Shown here in pieces: positions 17,779 through 23,600 of a stretch of DNA of 64,000 nt (position 1 is the stretch's first letter; every line of letters begins with the position of its first letter). The stretch spans positions 1 through 64,000 of the forward strand of contig NZ_VFVY01000015.1 of NCBI RefSeq assembly GCF_006442315.1, given 5' to 3'. The stretch is from Mesorhizobium sp. B2-3-4 (GTDB taxonomy: Bacteria > Pseudomonadota > Alphaproteobacteria > Rhizobiales > Rhizobiaceae). Under the pieces are notes generated by a model. That model made no database searches. It was not told the DNA's origin and saw only the letters and a list, made by a program, of their open reading frames with translations. Both the position numbers and the translations under genes were made by a program.

Positions 17779-18030
17779 ATGATCGATCCGCCCAGGTACC
17801 AGGATGACCATGACTACGCAGACCGCGCGCTAGACTGCCAGGAGGCCATGGAGCCCGGCTTTCAGGCAATCATCGATTGCATGCTGGAAGTGGGCTGGAC
17901 CCGGGGTGAGACATTGCGGGCGCTGAAGCGGCTCATTGCCGCCGACAACATGACCCAGAAAGAGAATGCCAAGACGGAAGCCGAACTCGCGATCGCGCGT
18001 GCTATGGTACGGGCCGGCAAGCCGCTTTAG
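17779..18030 (+). CDS. Hypothetical small helical protein, fourth gene of the putative SOS operon
   Basis: 83 residues from ATG 17779, three bases after the previous stop, with GTGAAGGATG context at the junction. The segment DYADRALDCQEAMEPGFQAI and the following helices occur in a widespread but uncharacterised rhizobial small-protein family, as far as I recall. Predicted all-alpha and charged. No enzymatic motif is visible. Confidence 0.7.
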   Translation: MIDPPRYQDDHDYADRALDCQEAMEPGFQAIIDCMLEVGWTRGETLRALKRLIAADNMTQKENAKTEAELAIARAMVRAGKPL

Positions 18031-18318
18031 GCGACCGGGGAGAGCAGCCAGCGAGCTGCACGTCGCATGTGGTTTCCGCTGGCCGCCTTCGCAACCGGCG
18101 CGCTGATTACCGGCGTCGTGGCAAACCAGGACTCAGGCGGCAGTTCGCACGACCGGGATGCGCTGAGCATTACAGGTCCTGCAGATCTTCCGACAACAGC
18201 TGGCAGCCGAACAGCGGCCCTCGCCAGCAGTGCAACTACTGACGATTTTTCCGCAACGACCCAAAAGTCCGCGCCGGCGACGTCGCGGATTTTTGTCGCT
18301 CGCCAGGGGGAATCTGAC

Positions 18319-18557
18319 AGCCGGCTGCGCGGGCCGTTTCATGGCCTTCGCGCCAAATTTCGAGACGTCGGCGGCCTGCTTTTCCGGCGGGTTGAGCGGT
18401 GGCGACGTTGGACCGGAGCAACGTCGTTCACGCGGATTCCCTTGTCTGTCAGGTTGCCAGATAGCACCCTGGCGAAGGCGTGGATTCCGCTCTTCGTCAT
18501 GATCAGTACCTTGGAGTCGTCGAAGCCGGTTGCCGAACCACTGTTGACGATCGCCGG
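18319..18557 (-). pseudogene. Remnant of a short-chain dehydrogenase/reductase (SDR), frameshifted
   Basis: On the minus strand, one frame (18557-18411) reads KSGIHAFARVLSGNLTDKGI then RVNDVAP, the SDR segment after the catalytic Lys. The neighbouring frame continues GPTSPPLNPPEKQAADVSKF then GAKAMKRPAQP, the expected next SDR segment (VAPGPxxxPLNP). A one-base deletion near 18410 explains the switch. Only about 80 codons survive; the Rossmann N-terminus and C-terminus are missing. It differs in sequence from the intact SDR at 53514-54407, so it is a relic of another gene. Confidence 0.75.
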
Positions 18558-18649
18558 GCCGCGACAGGGTCGATCCCGCCATCTCCCGGTTGGTTTGGCT
18601 TTCAAGCTTCTTGCTGAATTCAGTCGACTCCGCCGAACCCGCGGCAGAG

Positions 18650-18674
18650 GGAACGATTTGAAAGAAAACTCGTT
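18650..18674 (+). promoter_or_regulatory. Sigma-EcfG promoter of ku
   Basis: GGAAC-N16-CGTT, a perfect match. It ends 28 bases before the ku ATG, leaving a short leader that contains AGGA. Confidence 0.88.
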
Positions 18675-18702
18675 TGCCCTGACCCGAAACAGGATAAACG
18701 AC

Positions 18703-19527
18703 ATGGTCGCGCCACGTGCTGTCTGGAAGGGCTTTTTGAAGGTTGGATCGGTGACTTGCGGAGTGAAGATTGTCGGCGCCACCAGCGAGGCATCCAAGAT
18801 CCACTTCAAAATCTTGAATCGCAAGGACGGTCTTCCTGTCAAAAGCGTCTATGCCGACGAGAAGACAGGAAAGACGGTCGACGCAGAAGACCAGGTCAAG
18901 GGGTTCGAGGTCGAGAAGGATGAATTCCTTCAGATCGAGCCCACGGATATCAAGGCGCTTAAGCTCACCTCGGATCACACGCTCGAAGTAGGTGAGTTTG
19001 TTGCGATCAGCGAGATCGACACCCGCTATCTCGAGAAGCCCTACTACCTCATTCCCGCCGACGGCGCGGCCGTCGAAGCCTACGGTGTGGTCCGCGACGC
19101 GATGAAGAACAAGGGCGTCGCAGCACGGTCGTGCATCGTGCTCTATCAGCGCGGCCGGGAAGTTGTGATCCAACCCTATGGCAAGGGCATGGTGATGACC
19201 GAGCTGCGAAACCACAACGAGATGGTCGCCGAGGACAGTGTTTTTGAGGGCTTGACCAAGTCGAAGTACGATCCCGAGTTGCTGGAAATCGCCGGCATGC
19301 TCATCGACAAGAAGGTGACCACTTTCGATCCCTCGAAATTCGAGGACACCTACGAAGATGCGCTGATTGCCATGATCGACGCGAAGCGCAAGGGCCAGGC
19401 GCCACCAAAGGCGGCTCCCAAGCCGAAAGAGAACGTTATCAACCTGGCTGAGGTGCTTAAGAAGAGCCTCAAGCAGGAGGGGCTAGCGACACCCAAAAAG
19501 AGCGAGCCGAAGCGCAAGAGCGCGTAG
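18703..19527 (+). CDS. ku: Ku protein, DNA-end-binding factor of bacterial NHEJ
   Basis: 274 residues, normal for bacterial Ku. The core spans about residues 5-250, starting AVWKGFLKVGSVTCGVKIVG and including EPYYLIP-like EKPYYLIPAD and ARSCIVLYQRGREVVIQPYG; a Lys-rich tail follows. The ATG at 18703 is chosen because conserved sequence begins there and the EcfG promoter at 18650 would lie inside a longer ORF that begins at 18067. Ku rings bind double-strand ends and recruit LigD, which is encoded at 23597. In Sinorhizobium, Ku-dependent repair has been linked to the general stress response, which agrees with this promoter. Confidence 0.96.
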   Translation: MVAPRAVWKGFLKVGSVTCGVKIVGATSEASKIHFKILNRKDGLPVKSVYADEKTGKTVDAEDQVKGFEVEKDEFLQIEPTDIKALKLTSDHTLEVGEFVAISEIDTRYLEKPYYLIPADGAAVEAYGVVRDAMKNKGVAARSCIVLYQRGREVVIQPYGKGMVMTELRNHNEMVAEDSVFEGLTKSKYDPELLEIAGMLIDKKVTTFDPSKFEDTYEDALIAMIDAKRKGQAPPKAAPKPKENVINLAEVLKKSLKQEGLATPKKSEPKRKSA

Positions 19528-19561
19528 GCCAACGAGCACCGTGTCGATGGAGGAGAAGTTT

Positions 19562-19867
19562 GTGACCCAATTGACTGTCGAGCAATGCCGGGCGGCGCGG
19601 GCTCTGCTGGATTGGTCACAAGCCAGGCTTAGCGCCAAAGCGCAGGTCAGCGAGGGGACGGTTCGGGACTTCGAGAAAGGGAAGCGCATTCCGGCCGCCG
19701 GCATGATTGTCGCGATGCGATCGGCGCTCGAACTGGCGGGGGTTGCCTTTCTAAGTGATGGCGAGACGATCCATGGCGGACCCGGCGTGCGACTCAAAAA
19801 CTCAACGGTCTCGGGCACGCGTATCCACGATGGCGAAGCGGGAATTACTCAGAACAGCGAAATGTAA
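19562..19867 (+). CDS. XRE-family helix-turn-helix regulator
   Basis: 101 residues from GTG 19562, which has AGGAG 7 bases upstream; starts at 19541 or 19547 are possible. Residues 3-60 form a Cro/C1-type HTH (CRAARALLDWSQARLSAKAQ, then VSEGTVRDFEKGKRIP), followed by ALELAGVAFL, the usual end of this short regulator type. It lies 34 bases after ku and may be cotranscribed. Targets unknown. Confidence 0.85.
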   Translation: MTQLTVEQCRAARALLDWSQARLSAKAQVSEGTVRDFEKGKRIPAAGMIVAMRSALELAGVAFLSDGETIHGGPGVRLKNSTVSGTRIHDGEAGITQNSEM

Positions 19868-19896
19868 GCCGTCAACAAAGTCGAACCGCGCTGCCG

Positions 19897-20172
19897 TTAG
19901 CGCTGATCGTTGTACGACTCTTTCGTTTGTCCAACCATCTTCGCCAGTTCCGAAAACGGTGGAATGTCGGCCTCGCCCTGGGCATTGTTCGCGATCTGCA
20001 AAAGCCGAATCGGGAAGCAGATGGCGGCGATTGGCCGGCGACATATCCTCATATGTCCGCTCATCGCCCGTCACATTGGCCTCGGCCTTTCGCAGCGCGA
20101 TGTCGATGTCGTCTTTGAAAGCAGGCCTTTGTGGACCAGCAGACCTTCGAGCTGAAGGTTGGCGACGTTCAT
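19897..20172 (-). pseudogene. Frameshifted paralogue of the 102-residue protein at 43747-44055
   Basis: The start MNVANLQLEGLL is identical to that of the intact gene at 44055. After LVHKGLLSK the frame shifts to DDIDIALRKAEANVTGDERT, and again after MSPANR to AAICFPIRLLQIANNAQGEA, ending ESYNDQR. An internal stretch equivalent to MAVAAVNNALV is also deleted. Two frameshifts plus a deletion make a functional product unlikely. Its ATG overlaps the stop of the upstream 71-residue gene. Confidence 0.8.
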
Positions 20173-20384
20173 GGCCGAGAGCTCTTTACCTGGCCTAGTG
20201 GGTTCTGCCCGTCCGACTGATGCGTCTTGTCATCGACTTCGTCCACAGGCCGCGTCAATCCAACCCCGTCCTTGGGCTTCTTGTTGCTCGCCGCATCCTG
20301 GGAGAATGCATCGGAAGGGTCAGCGCCAGTCCTGGCCGGATACTTCGTCGCACCTGTTTCGCGATGGTTTTCGTTTCCAGACAT
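20169..20384 (-). CDS. Hypothetical hydrophilic small protein under an EcfG-type promoter
   Basis: 71 residues from the ATG at 20384, chosen because AGGAG lies 8 bases upstream; an ATG at 20390 is too close to it. The protein is hydrophilic and probably disordered (TGATKYPARTGADPSDAFSQ, then KKPKDGVGLTRPVDEVDDKT). No family recognised. An EcfG-type promoter (20412-20436) and ATGA overlap with the downstream pseudogene suggest they were once one stress operon. Confidence 0.7.
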   Translation of the reverse strand: MSGNENHRETGATKYPARTGADPSDAFSQDAASNKKPKDGVGLTRPVDEVDDKTHQSDGQNPLGQVKSSRP

Positions 20385-20411
20385 TTTCATTGCTCCTGTG
20401 TGATCATCGAT

Positions 20412-20436
20412 AACAGGCCTGCACCCTGCGGGTTCC
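20412..20436 (-). promoter_or_regulatory. Sigma-EcfG promoter, minus strand
   Basis: GGAAC-N16-TGTT on the minus strand, 28 bases before the start at 20384. It is divergent from, and only 9 bases away from, the EcfG promoter at 20446. Confidence 0.75.
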
Positions 20437-20445
20437 GCGCTGCAT

Positions 20446-20470
20446 GGAACATTCCTGGCGGCCGGTCGTT
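20446..20470 (+). promoter_or_regulatory. Sigma-EcfG promoter of the 20493 gene
   Basis: GGAAC-N16-CGTT, a perfect match ending 22 bases before the ATG at 20493. Confidence 0.85.
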
Positions 20471-20492
20471 GGCCAGCAAAGGAGATGACTGG

Positions 20493-20732
20493 ATGGCCAA
20501 GATCAAAAACCTCAACGCTGCAATTGCCAAGGAACCAGAGGCAGCCGGTGTGGAAATCCAGCGTAAAAACCCTGGCACCAATGACTCCGGCCAGGCGCCA
20601 GCCAGCCCCAAGACGGCAGGCGCTCCGCCCAAACGTACGAGCGCTTTGGCGGACCCCTTCACGGCCAGACGAAGCGACGCACATCCGGTGGCCGGCAAGA
20701 CACCGCGCCCAGTTGACAGACCGGGAGAATAG
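20493..20732 (+). CDS. Hypothetical small protein, probably disordered
   Basis: 79 residues from ATG 20493, with AGGAG 8 bases upstream. After MAKIKNLNAAIAKEPEAAGV the sequence is Pro/Ala/Lys-rich without hydrophobic core, so probably disordered. No family recognised. It is followed after two bases by the GFA-family gene and shares the EcfG promoter at 20446. Confidence 0.65.
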   Translation: MAKIKNLNAAIAKEPEAAGVEIQRKNPGTNDSGQAPASPKTAGAPPKRTSALADPFTARRSDAHPVAGKTPRPVDRPGE

Positions 20733-20734
20733 TC

Positions 20735-21289
20735 ATGCCGCCCAAACCAGAACCGAACGAAGAACCGCCCGTGGATGCACCAAGCTGGACCCCAGATGTG
20801 CGCGAGCCTGACCCTGACCTCTTGCCGGACGATGCCCGTCCCCAACCCCGACGAGAACCGAGGCCCTCCAAAGCGAGCTCTGACATGAGCGAAGATGATA
20901 TTCGCAGAGGTGGGTGCCTCTGTGGTGCGGTTCGCTTTTCGGTCACAGGCGCTCCGCTTCGTGTTGGCCTTTGCCATTGTCAGGATTGCCGCCGCTCGAG
21001 CGGCAGCGCGTTCAACTTCTTCGGTATTTGGGCGCGGTCGAATTATCAGGGCACTGGCGACCTACGGGCGTTCAATGGCAGAAGCTTTTGCCCCAATTGC
21101 GGATCGCGCATCGCCTCATTGCGGGACGACGAGGCGGAGATCATGCTGGGCGCTCTGGACCTCGCCCCGAGCGACATCATTCCAGGCTATGAACTCTGGA
21201 TCGGCCGGCGCGAGCCTTGGCTGATGGATCTGCAATGGGCAGAGCAATTCCAACATGATCAAGAGACCGAAACCCCCGACTCGGCTTGA
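20735..21289 (+). CDS. GFA-family (DUF636) zinc protein with acidic proline-rich N-terminal extension
   Basis: 184 residues. Residues 56-165 are a GFA (glutathione-dependent formaldehyde-activating-like) domain with zinc ligands GGCLCGAVRF, GLCHCQDCRRSSG and FCPNCGSRI. The first 50 residues are an acidic Pro-rich segment not usual in the family, so translation may instead start at ATG 20885 (MSEDDIRRGG). The family binds zinc; actual formaldehyde chemistry is unproven for most members. It is the second gene behind an EcfG promoter and is followed by inverted repeats. Confidence 0.85.
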   Translation: MPPKPEPNEEPPVDAPSWTPDVREPDPDLLPDDARPQPRREPRPSKASSDMSEDDIRRGGCLCGAVRFSVTGAPLRVGLCHCQDCRRSSGSAFNFFGIWARSNYQGTGDLRAFNGRSFCPNCGSRIASLRDDEAEIMLGALDLAPSDIIPGYELWIGRREPWLMDLQWAEQFQHDQETETPDSA

Positions 21290-21338
21290 GCCGCCGGACA
21301 CATCTGCTCTCGCGGTCCGCTCTCTCGATCTTAGCGTT

Positions 21339-21379
21339 CCCGTCAATGACATTGACGGGTGTTCCGCGATATTTCGCGG
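21339..21379 (+). repeat. Two tandem hairpins, putative terminator after the GFA gene
   Basis: CCCGTCAATG-A-CATTGACGGG (21339-21359) is a perfect 10-base inverted repeat. It is followed at once by CCGCGA-TATT-TCGCGG (21364-21379). There is no strong T-run, so these may form a weak terminator or an operator. Confidence 0.5.
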
Positions 21380-21439
21380 CGGATTACACGATTTCTGGGT
21401 AGGGTGACTGTCGAATGTGTTGCCGTTCTGCCGGGTACG

Positions 21440-21464
21440 GGAACCGCGCCTCTCGACGCTCGTT
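21440..21464 (+). promoter_or_regulatory. Sigma-EcfG promoter of the SHOCT-domain gene
   Basis: GGAAC-N16-CGTT, a perfect match, 80 bases before the ATG at 21545. Confidence 0.82.
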
Positions 21465-21544
21465 ACTTCCGTGCTGCGCAGACCAACGGCCCGACAAAGC
21501 TTGCATGCGCGGCCGTACGCTGTTCATCGATTTCTCAGGACATC

Positions 21545-22111
21545 ATGATGACCCAGAACGACACCGAACTGACCGCCCGTCTTGCGCGCGAACATGGCAT
21601 CTCCGAAGGCGCTGTCACCGCTGTTCTAGACGCTTTGCGGCGTGGCGGCGGGACCATGGCCCAGTTCAGCCATGTCGACTTCGGAGGCATGTCGCAATGG
21701 TCTTCCGGCATGACGATGGTCGGCGACATGTTCAACGGCAGCCTCAAGGCGAAGCTCAACGCTATCGCGGGCGAGCTGTCCGCCTACCTCCGCGATCATC
21801 CAGCCGAGGGGCGCAACGACGATACGAATGTGAGCTATCGCTCGGCTGGTTTGGCAACCGCCGGCTCGTGGTGGCCTGACGAGTTTGGAAGCCCGTCTGC
21901 CGCTGGCTCCCAGAACCATATGCGCTACGCGGCGTTTAACGAGAAGCGCCGTCTGGTCATCGACGATCATGGAAATACGATAATCTACGATACCGGAGAT
22001 CATCGCATATCTGGTGTTTCACAGAGCCAGAGCACGGACACGACCCTGACCTTCGTCAGCCAGCACGGCGTGGTCCGCGTCTCTGATCTCCAGCGCGTCG
22101 ATGCTGCTTAG
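21545..22111 (+). CDS. SHOCT-like domain protein
   Basis: 188 residues from ATG 21545 (or 187 from 21548); AGGA lies upstream. The arrangement matches a known SHOCT-containing family: an N-terminal helical segment with LAREHGISEGAVTAVLDALR, then GGGTMAQFSHVDFGGMSQWS and MTMVGDMFNGSLKAKLNAIA, a linker, and a beta-rich C-terminus with IIYDTGDHRISGVSQSQS and LTFVSQHGVVRVSDL. Function unknown; SHOCT helices often mediate oligomerisation. EcfG promoter upstream. Confidence 0.8.
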   Translation: MMTQNDTELTARLAREHGISEGAVTAVLDALRRGGGTMAQFSHVDFGGMSQWSSGMTMVGDMFNGSLKAKLNAIAGELSAYLRDHPAEGRNDDTNVSYRSAGLATAGSWWPDEFGSPSAAGSQNHMRYAAFNEKRRLVIDDHGNTIIYDTGDHRISGVSQSQSTDTTLTFVSQHGVVRVSDLQRVDAA

Positions 22112-22183
22112 GTCAGGCCCGCAATTACGCAAACAGTAACGCTCATTGGCGCATGGGCAGCGCAGTAACCGGAGGACTCCACA

Positions 22184-22354
22184 ATGACGCAATCGACACC
22201 GATGCCACCTAACCCAATGGTTGAGCAGCCTGCCAGCGAGGTTTTTCGGACCATCAACGGGGGAGAGCTCCCGCTGTCTAAATCCGGTCAGCAGCAGGCG
22301 GTGCAACCTCAGCACTCACCGAAGGCAGCAAGCGGGTATGAGAACTTTCGGTGA
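22184..22354 (+). CDS. Hypothetical 56-residue protein
   Basis: ATG 22184 follows a strong GGAGGA by 7 bases. The product (MTQSTPMPPNPMVEQPASEV... ending SGYENFR) is Pro/Gln-rich and probably disordered. It begins 72 bases after the SHOCT gene and could be read from the same promoter. The strong ribosome-binding site is the main support. Confidence 0.5.
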   Translation: MTQSTPMPPNPMVEQPASEVFRTINGGELPLSKSGQQQAVQPQHSPKAASGYENFR

Positions 22355-22580
22355 CGCCGCGAGTCACTGCAGCGGAATTTGGCTCGGCGGATTCAGGAAT
22401 GGATAGTCCCAGGCGGATTGACGCGCTGATCGATTAGCGCCGCCGCCGGAGCCAGTGGGTCGTTGCGAGAATCACGGAGGCCCAGCCTCACTACGAAAGG
22501 GATCAAGAAGCGAACACTGGGCAGTCGAGCGCATAGGCTAAGGTTTGAGCGCAACGCGCGCTACAGACCGCGTGCCGATT

Positions 22581-23600
22581 TCATGTTTTCAGCATCTGTT
22601 CGAAGGTGCACTGCTTGGGATTCTTGTCGGGGCGCCATCGCAGAAATTTGGTACCGTGCCGGAAGCGATCATTCGTGACGTGATCGAAGCGAACTTCGAC
22701 CACCAATTCGGGGTGAACCGGTTCCCACTCCCCACTCCTCTCGGTGCTCCAGCGGCTTGGGCCGCCCGGAGCCTTGCCGGTAAAACCAGGAGGCGACCGC
22801 AAAGCCTCGAGTTGTCGGGTCAGCTGCGGTCGATCCTCCCGCGCGATTGTCGACGTGAACCCCACATGGTCGAGCTTGCCCTGGTTATTGTAGAGACCCA
22901 GCAGTAAGGAACCGACCTCACGCGCATTTGCCAGATAGCGAAAGCCGCCGACCACGCAATCGGCTGTACGCAGCCGTTTGACCTTGAGCATGGCGCGTTC
23001 GCCGGGCCGATATTCGTCGTCGACAAGCTTGGCGACAACGCCGTCCGTCGAACCGTGACCGGATGCGCCAAGCCACTTCGTTGCTATCGCCAAATCCCGA
23101 GTACAAGGAGACAGTTCGATATCGGCATGACCAGCCGATTCTACGAACAGTTCCAGAGCTTGGCGCCTTTCGGACAGCGGCTGGTCCATCACGTTGAAGT
23201 CCGCCCTAGCCAGCATATCAAACAAGATCAATCTGGCGGGGGTTTCGACAGACAGCTTTCGAACCCTGCTTTCCGCTGGATGCAATCGCATCTGCAGCGC
23301 ATCGAAGGAGAGCGCGCCATTCACCTCGATGACGATCTCACCGTCGACCACGAAATCAGTGGCCCTCAGAACACGCAGCATCGAGACGACTTCCGGAAAG
23401 TACCTGCCGAGCGGCTTGCCGGACTTTGCCCTCAGGTCGACCTCATCGCCAGCTTTGAAGGCAAGGCAGCGGAAGCCGTCCCATTTGGGTTCGTACTGCC
23501 ATTGGCCAGCGCCGTCAGGCAACGTGGCGGCAGCCTTTGCCTCCATCGGTTCCGTGTCCAATGGGACGGCGAAAGACGGTTTTGCATGTTTCGATGTCAT
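22581..23600 (-). CDS. ATP-dependent DNA ligase, LigC type
   Basis: 339 residues. The adenylation motif EPKWDGFRCL places the nucleotidyl Lys at residue 39; DGEIV (motif III), DGVVAKLVDDEY (motif IV) and MLKVKRLRTADCVVGGFRY (motif V) follow, then an OB-fold ending RHGTKFLRWRPDK. No polymerase or phosphoesterase domain is attached, as in LigC. Its start overlaps the ligD stop by four bases (ATGA), so the two ligases are coupled. LigC enzymes provide backup end-joining or gap repair. Confidence 0.93.
   Translation of the reverse strand: MTSKHAKPSFAVPLDTEPMEAKAAATLPDGAGQWQYEPKWDGFRCLAFKAGDEVDLRAKSGKPLGRYFPEVVSMLRVLRATDFVVDGEIVIEVNGALSFDALQMRLHPAESRVRKLSVETPARLILFDMLARADFNVMDQPLSERRQALELFVESAGHADIELSPCTRDLAIATKWLGASGHGSTDGVVAKLVDDEYRPGERAMLKVKRLRTADCVVGGFRYLANAREVGSLLLGLYNNQGKLDHVGFTSTIAREDRPQLTRQLEALRSPPGFTGKAPGGPSRWSTERSGEWEPVHPELVVEVRFDHVTNDRFRHGTKFLRWRPDKNPKQCTFEQMLKT

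Noticed and set aside
18067..18702. N-terminal extension of Ku by about 212 residues
   Set aside because: The extension has no Ku similarity, is antisense to an SDR relic, and lies upstream of the ku promoter at 18650.
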